Source: an uncultured Trichococcus sp. (lineage in GTDB: Bacteria > Bacillota > Bacilli > Lactobacillales > Aerococcaceae). From it: a stretch of DNA of 64,000 nt. Positions 46,728 to 55,803 of this stretch are shown one piece after another; position 1 is the stretch's first letter; every line of letters begins with the position of its first letter. The notes below the pieces were generated by a model. That model saw nothing but the letters and a program-made list of their open reading frames with translations. It was not told the DNA's origin and did no database searches. The stretch covers positions 124,001-188,000 of the forward strand of contig NZ_OY764015.1 in NCBI RefSeq assembly GCF_963667775.1, in the 5' to 3' direction. Position numbers and translations under genes: made by a program.

Positions 46728-47645
46728 ATGGAAATCATAGTATATGTCTCTTTGTTTCTGACCAGTTCCCTCGTTTTCTATCTTCTCTACGAAGCGGTGC
46801 TGATGCCAAAGCAGGTGGTGAAAGAACGGCTGGACAATGTGAAGGTGATGGCGGACACACGGGATGCCTTCGACGAAGAGATGCGAGAATCCTTTGCTGA
46901 ACGGGTCATCGATCCGGTCTATGAACGGATGATCCAAGCGTTGGGAAATCTGGCACCGTCATCGATTAAAAAACAATACGAGCAGCTGTTGAACAGCAGT
47001 GGAACACAAGGTACGATGAAGTTCAACAACATCATCGCAATCCAGTTGATGTTGGGGCTGTTGTTGGCCTTTGGTACGCATTTCTTGATGAGGCTCACAG
47101 AACAGCCGACGAATGGAATATATGTATTTTTGGCTGGTGCAGCGGGTTTCCTGTTGCCCTATTCTTCTCTGAAAACAAAATCCAGAAAAAGGATCGAAGC
47201 AATCGAATATGCCTTGCCGAGTTTTTTGGATGTGCTGTATGTCAGCGTAGAAGCGGGTCTGGCATTTGATATGGCCATCTATCGTACCACGGATAAGGTG
47301 AAAGGTCCGTTGAGTGAAGAATTGCTGTTCACGATGAACGAAATCAGCAAAGGCAGAGGCCGTTCTGAGGCGCTTCGGGAAATGGTTAAACGGACACAGG
47401 TTTCGGATTTGGCAACGTTCGTGACATCCATCATCCAAGCCGAAGAGATGGGTTCGAATATCGGAAACGTACTGCGGATTCAGGCAGATACGATGCGTGT
47501 CAACAAACGGCAACGGGCAGAAACGCAGGCGGCAAAAATCCCGACCAAGATGCTCTTCCCGATTGTATTCTTTATGTTTCCGGCATTGTTCGTCGTCATT
47601 CTTGGACCAGCCGTATTGAACATCATGGAAACATTGATGAAATAA
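46728..47645 (+). CDS. tadC: Tad pilus inner-membrane platform protein TadC
   Basis: 305 residues, second F-domain membrane protein. IEYALPSFLDVLYVSVEAGLAFDMAI (about residues 162-187) is the conserved TadC core, with SIIQAEEMGSNIGNVLRIQADTMR after it. Membrane segments are at the N terminus, in the middle and at the C terminus. RBS AGGAGGG precedes the ATG, 12 bases after tadB. Confidence 0.92.
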   Translation: MEIIVYVSLFLTSSLVFYLLYEAVLMPKQVVKERLDNVKVMADTRDAFDEEMRESFAERVIDPVYERMIQALGNLAPSSIKKQYEQLLNSSGTQGTMKFNNIIAIQLMLGLLLAFGTHFLMRLTEQPTNGIYVFLAGAAGFLLPYSSLKTKSRKRIEAIEYALPSFLDVLYVSVEAGLAFDMAIYRTTDKVKGPLSEELLFTMNEISKGRGRSEALREMVKRTQVSDLATFVTSIIQAEEMGSNIGNVLRIQADTMRVNKRQRAETQAAKIPTKMLFPIVFFMFPALFVVILGPAVLNIMETLMK

Positions 47646-47671
47646 ATAACGTCAGAAAGGAGGCGTGCAAT

Positions 47672-50167
47672 ATGCGTGCGAAAAATGCCTTCACATGGAT
47701 CTTTTTGAGCATCTTCATCGGATGGTTCATCCTGCCTAGGGAAGCGACGGCTGTAACGACTGCTTCCGAGCGAATCGCGGTATCCCTCATCATCGACACT
47801 TCCGGCAGCATGGCCGAAACGGATCCCAATCACTTGCGGAAAACAGCCGCTGATATTTTCGTGGATATGCTCAGCCCGGAAGATCATGTGGGCATCGTTT
47901 CCTTTGCGACGGAAGCCACCGAATTGGTTCCGATGCAGCAAGTAGGGGATGCCGCAAACAAACAGACCATCAAAAACACGTTGGCCGCGATAACCGAAGT
48001 CAATGGGAACACGAATTACCGGGCTGCACTCGAAAAAGCCGAGGAGCAGTTGGGAAGCATCGCTGATCCGGCAGTACGCAAAGTCATCCTCTTCTTGACT
48101 GATGGAGTACCGGAACCCGACTATGCGCTCCGGGAGGATACGTCTTTCATGACGACATATATGGACTCTGTCTGGCAGACGACCGCCCGGTTGGGGCAAA
48201 AGGGTATCGCTGTCTATGCGGTTGGTTTCGGTACAGTCGACACCAGCATTCTGCAGCGCATCGCCACGGACACAAGAGGAGAAGCTAAATTTTTGGGTAG
48301 TGCTGGCGATATTGCTGTCAATTTCGTTGATGTGCTGCGGACGTTGAAGAATCGGCAAGGGTTTTGGAATGAGGGGATTGCATTATCTGGTGAAACGGTC
48401 ATTCCGTTTCAGTTAGACGGTTATACTTCCCAAGTAACGATGGCCGTCACTTATGAAACCGCCGGAGCGGATGTCTTCATTCGGCCTGTCAACAGTGAAG
48501 CCGGGAATGATCGAATCAGTATCCAGAAGAACGAGCAGTACAGCATCCTTACGATGAACCAAACCGAAGAGGAACTCGCAGGCGACTGGGAGTTGGTCAT
48601 TACTGGAACCGGCAACGCGCAACTGTTCGGGGATAAAGATCTGACGTTGAAATCATGGATGATCAGCCCACAAGCAAACACGCAGGTGCCAATTGATGAG
48701 CCGATTGACCTTAGCGTGGAAGTTGAAGGTGAATTGAGTGATGAAATGGTCGTTCAGGTTGTTGTTTCAAAAAATGGGGCTGCCGAATTCGAGACCATCC
48801 CATTAATCTTGGAAAAAGGCCAATATGTCGGAACTTACGATAATGTCGATCAATCCGGTAACTATGTCCTGGAAACGCAAATCATCAGCGGAGATACCGT
48901 CATCACGAGCAGCTCTGTTTCGGTTTCCGTCCAACAACTTCCTGTCCTGAAAAGCGATAAAGAGCTGGATGGTGACATCTTCAAAATCGGTGAGAGTCAA
49001 ACGATCACTGGGTATTTGGAATTGGATGACCAGCCTCTCGATGCTTCGCAAAGAATAGGCATCAACAGCCTTAACTTGGTTACAACTTATTCCGATGGGC
49101 GTCAGGAAATCATCCCGATGCTGGATAGCGGTCCGGAATCGGGAGCAGACGAAACCGCAGGAGATGGCTATTATACCGCTGACTTACCTCTGTCCGAAGT
49201 GGGACACTATGAGGTTTCGCTTATCGCGCAAGGAACCACTCCTGAGGGGAACTTCACGTTGCAGGAAAATATCGGCGACCATCAAGTTATTCCAGTCGGG
49301 GTAGTCTCGGGAAAAGTTACGGATGAAGCATTGTATACAAGACCGGGCAATACAATCAGTGTTCCGGTTCAGCTGCGGAATGATTCAATAAGAAGCGAGA
49401 CTGTTCTGCTTTCGGTCCCATCTGATGAGATTTCAGCGGATGAACAAAGCATCACTCTGAGTCCTGGAGCGGAACTAATAACGGAAATGGAACTCTTGGT
49501 AGATAATGGTGTGCCTTTGGGTACGCAACAAATATCCATCAAGATGCAGGCTGAAGATCCCTTGACTCAAGTGCAGCCATCGATTGAAGCGGAGTTCCAA
49601 TTGTTGTCAGGTTCGGCTTTCAATCAGAAAAAAGTGCAAGATTTCTTGATGAAAAATGGTTTGCTTGTCGCTGCGACTCTATCCATACCATTAATCGTAA
49701 TTGTCGTTGGACGTTTGATTTATGCATTGAAACTGAAACAAGCGCTAAGAATCAGTAGAAGCTTGATTTATTTCAAAACGAATGACTCTGAGAGCCACGA
49801 GGAATGGATTTTGCCAAAAAAAGCTGATACACAAGTAATCGCGTTCGGTGGAGCGGACAAAAATGCCGCCTTATTGTTGGAAGGGGCTAAAATCCCTTAT
49901 CGGATGATTGTGAAGGTAGAGACAAGTCCAGCTCGCTTCAAATGCTGGGAAGGATATCGGGCGCTATCAAAAGCGTATATACCGGTGCATATCAAGATCG
50001 AAACGACACCACCCGGCATCTTCAAACTGGACGGTGAAGTCCATACCAGCAAAGAGATTTTCGACCAGGATGTTTTTGAATCCGGCGGGTATCGATTCAT
50101 TTACAAAGCAGAAAAAGCTGTGGCCGAAGAAAATAAAGCCAGAAACGTATTGGAAGGTAAGATGTGA
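47672..50167 (+). CDS. Secreted, membrane-anchored VWA-domain protein
   Basis: 831 residues. An N-terminal signal peptide (residues 1-27, ending near EATA) is followed by a von Willebrand A domain with MIDAS motif IDTSGSMAE (about 42-50) and LFLTDGVPEPD near 148. Long beta-rich, probably Ig-like, extracellular domains run from about 230 to 650. A single membrane helix lies at about 662-682, and a cytoplasmic tail of about 150 residues follows. It lies 26 bases after tadC with AAAGGAGG before the ATG, inside the Tad operon, where it may be a tip adhesin or a surface partner of the pilus. VWA proteins occur in other Tad loci, but the large size and C-terminal cytoplasmic part are notable. Confidence 0.85.
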   Translation: MRAKNAFTWIFLSIFIGWFILPREATAVTTASERIAVSLIIDTSGSMAETDPNHLRKTAADIFVDMLSPEDHVGIVSFATEATELVPMQQVGDAANKQTIKNTLAAITEVNGNTNYRAALEKAEEQLGSIADPAVRKVILFLTDGVPEPDYALREDTSFMTTYMDSVWQTTARLGQKGIAVYAVGFGTVDTSILQRIATDTRGEAKFLGSAGDIAVNFVDVLRTLKNRQGFWNEGIALSGETVIPFQLDGYTSQVTMAVTYETAGADVFIRPVNSEAGNDRISIQKNEQYSILTMNQTEEELAGDWELVITGTGNAQLFGDKDLTLKSWMISPQANTQVPIDEPIDLSVEVEGELSDEMVVQVVVSKNGAAEFETIPLILEKGQYVGTYDNVDQSGNYVLETQIISGDTVITSSSVSVSVQQLPVLKSDKELDGDIFKIGESQTITGYLELDDQPLDASQRIGINSLNLVTTYSDGRQEIIPMLDSGPESGADETAGDGYYTADLPLSEVGHYEVSLIAQGTTPEGNFTLQENIGDHQVIPVGVVSGKVTDEALYTRPGNTISVPVQLRNDSIRSETVLLSVPSDEISADEQSITLSPGAELITEMELLVDNGVPLGTQQISIKMQAEDPLTQVQPSIEAEFQLLSGSAFNQKKVQDFLMKNGLLVAATLSIPLIVIVVGRLIYALKLKQALRISRSLIYFKTNDSESHEEWILPKKADTQVIAFGGADKNAALLLEGAKIPYRMIVKVETSPARFKCWEGYRALSKAYIPVHIKIETTPPGIFKLDGEVHTSKEIFDQDVFESGGYRFIYKAEKAVAEENKARNVLEGKM

Positions 50168-50168
50168 G

Positions 50169-50513
50169 ATGGAAAAACTAATCAATGAAAGAACCGGAGA
50201 AATAATTTTGGATGATCTCCAGACAGCAGACACTTTCTACACCCGTTTTCGGGGATTGATGGGCAGACCATCAATCCCTGAAAATACGGGACTGATGATT
50301 AAACCGTGCAATAGTGTCCATTGTTTTTTTATGAAATTTCCGATCGATGTGATTTTTTTGGACAAAGAGAATCGGGTCGTGCATGTTGCAGGAAATATGA
50401 AGCCTGGAAGCATATCACCGATTGTCAGGAAATCGTATTCCGTTATCGAAGCGAATGCAACAGTATTTCAAAAAAACATCAAGATTGGAGACATCGTTCA
50501 AATGCAATCATGA
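50169..50513 (+). CDS. DUF192 family protein
   Basis: 114 residues, full-length DUF192. ADTFYTRFRGLMGRPSIPENTGLMIKPCNSVHCFFMKFPIDVIFLD contains the family core (F-R-x-G-L-M-x-R and C-x-x-V-H-x-x-F-M). No signal peptide is seen here, although many members are exported. Function is unknown. It starts 1 base after the VWA gene stop and lies before the TadG-like gene, so it is probably part of the Tad operon. Confidence 0.88.
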   Translation: MEKLINERTGEIILDDLQTADTFYTRFRGLMGRPSIPENTGLMIKPCNSVHCFFMKFPIDVIFLDKENRVVHVAGNMKPGSISPIVRKSYSVIEANATVFQKNIKIGDIVQMQS

Positions 50514-50555
50514 ATTCAAGAAAGATTCCAAAATCAAAGATGGGGTGAAGAAGTG

Positions 50556-51461
50556 ATGATGAAAATATTCAAAAGATTGCGTAGGGAAGAAGACGGTCAA
50601 TCTCTGATCATGGTTGTTTTACTTTTAGGTGTATTACTGAGCTTCTCTGCTCTTATCGTTGATGTTGGTTTACTTTATGCTGAAAAGTCAAAACTCCAAA
50701 ATGCGGCCGATGCTGCAGCGTTGGCAGGGGCACAAGTTTTGCCAAACAAGACATTGGCTCAAGGCTTTGTGGAGACATATGCAGGCTCAAATGGTGTTCC
50801 CGCTTCAGACATTTCAAACATATCATATCCTGGGGGAGAAAATAAACAAATAAAAGTTGAAGTGGAAAGTGAGGTCCCCTATATTTTCGCCAATTTCTTG
50901 GATTTGGTCGGGACAGGCACAACAGTTACGGCCAGTGCGACTGCAGAGAAAGATTTTGAGTGGAACGGAGAGGCTTTGCCGTTCATAAATTTGGATGATG
51001 ACTATATAGCCGATCCTAAGATAGTGGCCTGGGAAAAAACGGGACCTGGAGATTTTGAGAGTCTTTGGCCGACTGAATACGAATTGTTCAATGGTGATAA
51101 GGATGATGACCATTCAAAGACATACTTCACTATAGATTATTCAAATGGTATTTCGGTAACGAAAGGGACTGTCGCAACCATTAAGCAAGAAGTTGGCTAT
51201 ATTTATGAACAAAAAAAGCCTGTATACATCTTCAGTTTATCTAGTGCTGTTATTAAAAGCGGAAAATATAACAGTATCAAAAACAAAGACGTCATACCTT
51301 TATCGGATTTGATTCTCCTCAGAGTCACTTTTGACAGCTATGATTATAGTGGGAAAACACTTTTTTTAACAGTCACAGAAGTGTATGACATTAAAAATGG
51401 AGTATTTCCAACTGAGTACTTGAATAATGATTCTGAGGGAAACTCTCACTTGATCGAATAA
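50556..51461 (+). CDS. TadG-like pilus assembly protein
   Basis: About 301 residues. The N-terminal EEDGQSLIMVVLLLGVLLSFSALIVDVGLLYAEKSKLQNAADAAALAGAQ is the putative Flp pilus-assembly TadE/G-like domain. It has a prepilin-type Gly-Gln junction, one hydrophobic helix and the AADAAALAGA motif. The remaining 200 residues are soluble and not recognised. GTG 50553, ATG 50556 or ATG 50559 could be the start after GGGGTGA. Last gene of the Tad locus; no clear terminator follows before the tRNA promoter. Confidence 0.85.
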   Translation: MMKIFKRLRREEDGQSLIMVVLLLGVLLSFSALIVDVGLLYAEKSKLQNAADAAALAGAQVLPNKTLAQGFVETYAGSNGVPASDISNISYPGGENKQIKVEVESEVPYIFANFLDLVGTGTTVTASATAEKDFEWNGEALPFINLDDDYIADPKIVAWEKTGPGDFESLWPTEYELFNGDKDDDHSKTYFTIDYSNGISVTKGTVATIKQEVGYIYEQKKPVYIFSLSSAVIKSGKYNSIKNKDVIPLSDLILLRVTFDSYDYSGKTLFLTVTEVYDIKNGVFPTEYLNNDSEGNSHLIE

Positions 51462-51539
51462 TAACTTTAAATAATGAGAGGATATTTCGTTTAACATGAT
51501 TATATACAACGCCATTGATAAATATATTATCAATTTTCG

Positions 51540-51568
51540 TTGACACAAAACCATTTCAAACGTATAAT
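51540..51568 (+). promoter_or_regulatory. Promoter of tRNA-Leu
   Basis: Consensus TTGACA (51540-51545), 17-base spacer, consensus TATAAT (51563-51568). Confidence 0.92.
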
Positions 51569-51583
51569 GAAATAGTTGGTTTT

Positions 51584-51667
51584 GCGGTCATGGCGGAATG
51601 GCAGACGCGCCAGCTTGAGGGGCTGGTGGGAGTATCTCCCGTGGAAGTTCGAGTCTTCTTGGCCGCA
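51584..51667 (+). tRNA. tRNA-Leu (GAG)
   Basis: 84-base class II tRNA. Acceptor GCGGTCA pairs with TGGCCGC plus discriminator A. Anticodon stem CCAGC/GCTGG holds loop TTGAGGG, giving anticodon GAG. The variable arm is long (GTGGGAGTATCTCCCGT), and the T loop is TTCGAGT. The CCA end is not encoded. A tyrosine integrase gene follows on the other strand, so the 3' half is a probable attachment site (attL) of the prophage to the right. Confidence 0.96.
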
Positions 51668-51685
51668 TTGATATAACAATCTTTT

Positions 51686-51731
51686 AGAGGGTTTTCAACG
51701 TCATTATGATGTTGGGAACCCTCTTTTTTTT
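51686..51731. terminator. Terminator between tRNA-Leu and integrase
   Basis: AGAGGGTTTTCAACGTCA pairs with TGATGTTGGGAACCCTCT (two mismatches), followed by eight T on the plus strand; it can serve both converging genes. Confidence 0.85.
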
Positions 51732-51737
51732 GAAAAA

Positions 51738-51759
51738 TACCGACTAAATACCGACTAAA
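51738..51759. repeat. Direct repeat TACCGACTAAA x2, candidate integrase arm site
   Basis: Two adjacent copies of the 11-mer TACCGACTAAA overlap the integrase stop codon and lie 70 bases from the tRNA end, a position typical of arm-type integrase sites. Confidence 0.5.
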
Positions 51760-52927
51760 TTTTCCGATGAAGAATAGCGTCCGTTTTTTGCATGATTTTT
51801 AAGGCGGATTCTTGTGTTTGATGCGTGTAATGTTTTGTCATTTCCTCAGTCTCATGCCCCATAAAATCTCTCAAGTCATCTCCATTCACATCTGCAATAT
51901 CGGCAGCAGTCGCGAACATATGCCGCAACATGTGCGGATGCATCTTGATCTGGCATGCCGCTTCGACTTTGCGCATGGCTTCATTCATCACCTCCAAATA
52001 ATAAGGCTTTCCGGTTTCCGGGCTGATGAAGATAAAATCATTTTGATTCAGAATGGTGTTGAACACTTTCTTTATTTTCTTGCAACGTTCGATCTGCTCA
52101 TGTAAGAGCTTCGCCGCCTTAGCGTTTACAACAACCATCCGTTTGCTCTTTTTAGTTTTTGGTTTATTTCCTTCCGGGTAGTTCCTGGAGATGGAGGTAT
52201 GCAAATTTATTTGAGCATATTCCTTTCCGTCGCGTTCAAAAAAATGAATGGCATTCAGTCGGATGCCGTATATTTCACCACGTCGTGCTCCGAATGTCCC
52301 CAGATAAACCATTGTGAACCGATCCCTCGGCAAGATTCGTTCTGCAGTCTCGATGAAAGTGTAATAATCTTCCATATGGACGATCTTTTCTTTTGGTTCG
52401 TATCCTTCACGGACAAGGTTTACCTTCAACAACCGGTTTTTATCCAGGTAGTCTTCCTCAACAGCATCATTCAGAATCATCATAAAATGGCTATGGAAGC
52501 CTTCCATCGTGGACTGGCTGTAGTTATGCTCTTTGTACTGCTGATTGATCCAATGTTGATAATCCAATCTGGTTAACTCCGAGAGTTTCAAATCCCCAAA
52601 TTCTTCTTTGAACTTTTTAAAACGATCATCATTTACCGACAATGTATTTTTATTCCAAATTCCGGACGCTAGTTTGAATTCCCGCAGTTGCGCATAGTAT
52701 TGCACAACGGTTAATGCCGCTTCACCTCGCTGCAGTTGATCGTTCTCCAGCTTATACTGTTGATCATTATAAATTGACTTAGCCTCAGCTAAATTATTGA
52801 TTCCAGATTTACTGAATTCCTTTTTTATTCCGTTTGTGAAATAACTAAAACGGACTTGATACTTGGGACCTTTTGCAGTTTCATATTTATAGATTCCAGG
52901 AAATTTTGTTTTTATTCTTTTTGTCAT
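51755..52927 (-). CDS. int: Tyrosine-type phage integrase
   Basis: 390 residues. N-terminal AP2-like arm-binding domain (KYQVRFSYFTNGIKKEFSKSG), SAM-like core-binding domain, and a catalytic domain with Arg in GTFGARRGEIYGIR (about 220), HPHMLRHMFATAA (about 334, the H-x-x-R box), MGHETEEMTKHYTHQ with the His and nucleophilic Tyr (about 367). All catalytic residues are present. It catalyses integration and excision at the tRNA-Leu site. The ATG at 52927 follows GAAGGAGA. Confidence 0.95.
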   Translation of the reverse strand: MTKRIKTKFPGIYKYETAKGPKYQVRFSYFTNGIKKEFSKSGINNLAEAKSIYNDQQYKLENDQLQRGEAALTVVQYYAQLREFKLASGIWNKNTLSVNDDRFKKFKEEFGDLKLSELTRLDYQHWINQQYKEHNYSQSTMEGFHSHFMMILNDAVEEDYLDKNRLLKVNLVREGYEPKEKIVHMEDYYTFIETAERILPRDRFTMVYLGTFGARRGEIYGIRLNAIHFFERDGKEYAQINLHTSISRNYPEGNKPKTKKSKRMVVVNAKAAKLLHEQIERCKKIKKVFNTILNQNDFIFISPETGKPYYLEVMNEAMRKVEAACQIKMHPHMLRHMFATAADIADVNGDDLRDFMGHETEEMTKHYTHQTQESALKIMQKTDAILHRKI

Positions 52928-53046
52928 TGTAGTTTCTCCTTCCGCTGCCGGGCAGGGCGCTGCTTAAGGAAATTTGGCATCAACTCCTTTCGTGTGATAG
53001 AATGATTGTACACAAAAAGACCTTGATTAAAGGCGCTTTTTCGATA

Positions 53047-53088
53047 AACACCACTTTCGCTTTGGTCGGGGAGAGTGGTGTTTTTTAT
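53047..53088 (+). terminator. Hairpin cassette boundary A
   Basis: AACACCACT (53047-53055) and AGTGGTGTT (53074-53082), then T on the plus strand, with an 18-base loop containing CTTTGG. It lies at the 3' end of the methyltransferase gene, whose direction is opposite. It resembles hairpins at 55760 and 56333. Confidence 0.65.
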
Positions 53089-53993
53089 TATGCATTTAGA
53101 ATTTCTGTTGATTCAATTTCAGATGGTTCTTCAAATAATACTTTGTCCCATGATTCTACTTTAGTTTTTTCATTGTGGAATAAGTATTCTTTTTCTTTTC
53201 GAACGCGATTAGCAGAGTATCTTAATAAGTATTCTTTTTGAATAACGCCTGTATAGATTTCTGCAATTCTTTGGTGATAATCGTATGTGGTAATCCAATA
53301 GTAATTTTCCATAGATTTTATATTGTTGGCCAAAAATTCGTGGGCCTGGTCATCAAAGAAATTTGTATAAAGACTCTGCCCTTGCTTGTAGTAGGGTGGA
53401 TCAAAGAAGATAAATAGATTCTCTTTACTTTGATTCTTCAAAACATCCGCAATCAAAACTGAAGCATCAAGATTATATAACTGAATATCGTCCTTGCATT
53501 CAGCAATCGCTTTAATCTTAGAAATTAATTTTGGCTTGATGAATCGGCAGTCAATCTTGTCTTTTGCTTCTTGATTATAGCCACCAATAGGGCCCCCTAG
53601 AACGATGCCTGATCGGTTGGTTCTGTTCAAAAAGAAAGTCGCAAGTGCCAATTCGAGTGAATATGTCTTATCAAACCGTCTTTCGGAATGAATTTGCTTC
53701 TGATTATACCACTCGTCCATTGTGACTGGTGTATCTTGAATTAATCGGATAAATTCTTCAGTATCATCAAGGATTGCCTTCCAAATAGAATAGATTCCCG
53801 CATCATAATCATTCAGAATGATACCATTTACTTTCTTAGACAGAAGCAATTCGATGGCGACGCCAGCCCCCCCGGAGAACGGCTCGCAGTATATTGCATT
53901 TTCTATATTATTAATTTCCAACAAGTGTTCTACAAAATTAGATAGCTGTGTTTTTCCTCCTGGATATCTCAGTGGAGATTTTGTAACTGGCAT
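53088..53993 (-). CDS. D12-class DNA adenine N6-methyltransferase (Dam-like)
   Basis: 301 residues. MPVTKSPLRYPGGKTQLSNFV, SAM-binding CEPFSGGAGVAIELLLS (about residues 37-53), DYDAGIYSIWKAI, and the catalytic DPPYY motif (near residue 200) define the D12/Dam class. It methylates adenine N6 at an unknown site. ATG 53993 follows GAGGTGA. The AAA/TOPRIM gene ends 22 bases upstream, so the two form an operon. It sits just inside the prophage after the integrase, where cargo genes are common. Without a classical restriction enzyme it could be an orphan methylase or the protecting half of a two-gene system. Confidence 0.88.
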   Translation of the reverse strand: MPVTKSPLRYPGGKTQLSNFVEHLLEINNIENAIYCEPFSGGAGVAIELLLSKKVNGIILNDYDAGIYSIWKAILDDTEEFIRLIQDTPVTMDEWYNQKQIHSERRFDKTYSLELALATFFLNRTNRSGIVLGGPIGGYNQEAKDKIDCRFIKPKLISKIKAIAECKDDIQLYNLDASVLIADVLKNQSKENLFIFFDPPYYKQGQSLYTNFFDDQAHEFLANNIKSMENYYWITTYDYHQRIAEIYTGVIQKEYLLRYSANRVRKEKEYLFHNEKTKVESWDKVLFEEPSEIESTEILNA

Positions 53994-54015
53994 TATTATC
54001 ACCTCGTCTTTACTT

Positions 54016-55698
54016 TTATTCGAAATATTCATCAATCAGCGATATAGGAACATTGAATCCTTTTAACAAAACATGTTTAATGGATTTGATTAAAGATTCT
54101 TCAAATTCTTCGACTTCAGATAAGTGCGTTTTTTCCCATATTTTAAATGGATTATCTTTTATTGATCCTTTTACAACTTTTTGGATAGCATCACTTTTGT
54201 AAAATGTTTTAAATTGTGTTCTCACAATTCCAGCTTTATTAGTACCTGTTTTTCTATATTCATCTACTATAGATTCCAAGTCTATTGTATCAGAATTATT
54301 TGGGAAATTAATACAAGTTACTGTGTTGTTTAATGTTCTTTCAAAAATGGGTTTTGTTAATCCATGAACATTCGTTCTCCAATATTCATTTTCACGTTGT
54401 AAATTATACAACGTCTCAAATATTAATTGATCAGGCGGAAGATTACTTGGTAACTTAATGAAATTTTTAAATTCTGAAGGAATTCCTTTATCTGCATCCA
54501 GCACTACTATGCTTTTTGTCATAAATTCAGGGATTTTTTCTTTTCTTAAAGTTAGTAATTGATCACCGCCCAATGTTGTATGTGATTTGTTTAGAAGCCT
54601 TGTTAATTTTCTTTTTCTAATTAGCGCATTGAAAAATTCAGCGGCTTCATCATCCTCAAAGTATATGTTTATAGGAGGGAATTTAATTTCGTTATTAACT
54701 TGTTTAGTCGTTACATTAATATCAGCATCTATATCTGCCCAACTAAAATCATTCATAACTTGAATTGATCCAAAAGTATCAGATAAATAAATAGTTTTGT
54801 AATTCAATAAATCTTTCTGCTCATAAACTGCTTGTATTAAAGTTGGAGAGTGGCTTGTCATGATAACTTGAATTCCATATTCTCTGCTTACTTTTCTTAA
54901 TAGGTTAAAAAACTCTACTTGAGCGGCTGGAAATAGTCCTGCATCTGCCTCGTCAATCAAAAGAATCCCACCACTGTAGTTACTAAATTCTTTCTTTAAT
55001 TTAACGAATGATAGTATCGCTTTAACAATCTGCCCAACGTTATCTTCACCTACAGAAATTGATTGATAATCATATTTTTCGTTGTGTGTCGCAAGGGACT
55101 CTAACTCACCGGTAGTCGAGTCGATAAAAGCGTTCTTTTGTAACAAAATTTTGTTGGCGAACGAAAGAGCGAGGTCTTCGTTTTCTTCTATGTATTCATT
55201 ATTTGTTTTTTCATACTTTCTTGTGGCTATTGGAGTTAATCTGTTTACACTCAAATAAATCACTGGCAGAGTTATATTTCGGTCATTATTTCCGCGTAAA
55301 ACAGGTCGGCTTTTCAATCTGTCCTTTGAATTGTAAATTTTTAAATTTAGCTTATCTTTTAATTTGTTTTCTAATCCATCGAAGACGATTAAATCTACAT
55401 CCATTGTTCCTGGTAAGTCATGCTCTTCAGAAAAACGGAAGTGCTCACTAAATAAGCTGCTATAAGGTTTTCCTAGTAATGTTTTGTATTGATTGAGTGT
55501 ATTTCTTTGAACGGGTTCTACGCTATAGTCTGTTGTAAAGCTAAAAATCTGCGCAATTATACCTAGAATTGTGGATTTTGAAGTGCCATTTTTCCCACAA
55601 ATTAAAGTAATTCTTTCTCCAAAAGTAATGTCAATGTTTTCTAAGCCCCTAAACTTATTTATATGCATTGACTTAATTTTAGATATTTTTTTTGACAT
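54016..55698 (-). CDS. AAA ATPase with TOPRIM-like C-terminal domain (OLD-like)
   Basis: 560 residues. N-terminal ABC-type AAA domain: INKFRGLENIDITF, Walker A GKNGTSKS (35-42), Walker B ILLIDEADAGLFPAA (about 245-259) and the H-loop MTSHSPTLIQ (about 280). The C-terminal part has IYFEDDEAAEFFNALI (about 347) and SIVVLDADKG (about 398). This is the E...DxD arrangement of a TOPRIM nuclease fold as in OLD proteins, though the first motif is EDDEA rather than VEGxSE. It probably cuts DNA or RNA when activated by nucleotide or invader signals. It is the first gene of a pair with the adenine methylase. TGGAGGC lies before the ATG. Nuclease activity is inference. Confidence 0.8.
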   Translation of the reverse strand: MSKKISKIKSMHINKFRGLENIDITFGERITLICGKNGTSKSTILGIIAQIFSFTTDYSVEPVQRNTLNQYKTLLGKPYSSLFSEHFRFSEEHDLPGTMDVDLIVFDGLENKLKDKLNLKIYNSKDRLKSRPVLRGNNDRNITLPVIYLSVNRLTPIATRKYEKTNNEYIEENEDLALSFANKILLQKNAFIDSTTGELESLATHNEKYDYQSISVGEDNVGQIVKAILSFVKLKKEFSNYSGGILLIDEADAGLFPAAQVEFFNLLRKVSREYGIQVIMTSHSPTLIQAVYEQKDLLNYKTIYLSDTFGSIQVMNDFSWADIDADINVTTKQVNNEIKFPPINIYFEDDEAAEFFNALIRKRKLTRLLNKSHTTLGGDQLLTLRKEKIPEFMTKSIVVLDADKGIPSEFKNFIKLPSNLPPDQLIFETLYNLQRENEYWRTNVHGLTKPIFERTLNNTVTCINFPNNSDTIDLESIVDEYRKTGTNKAGIVRTQFKTFYKSDAIQKVVKGSIKDNPFKIWEKTHLSEVEEFEESLIKSIKHVLLKGFNVPISLIDEYFE

Positions 55699-55759
55699 TT
55701 AAACGTGCCTCCATCCTATGCTATAATAATCCAAAGGCATTTTAGGATGTCTGCTATCA

Positions 55760-55801
55760 CCCTCACTCCTTACCGTCCAAAGTAGGGGAGTGGGGGTTTT
55801 T
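55760..55801 (+). terminator. Hairpin cassette boundary B
   Basis: CCCTCACTCC and GGGAGTGGGG around a loop with CCAAAG, then TTTTT on the plus strand, between the ATPase and lipoprotein genes, both of which run the other way. Confidence 0.65.
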
Positions 55802-55803
55802 GT

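Noticed and set aside
53002-53241. Small plus-strand frame after the integrase
   Set aside because: It runs through a terminator hairpin and antisense to the methyltransferase C terminus.
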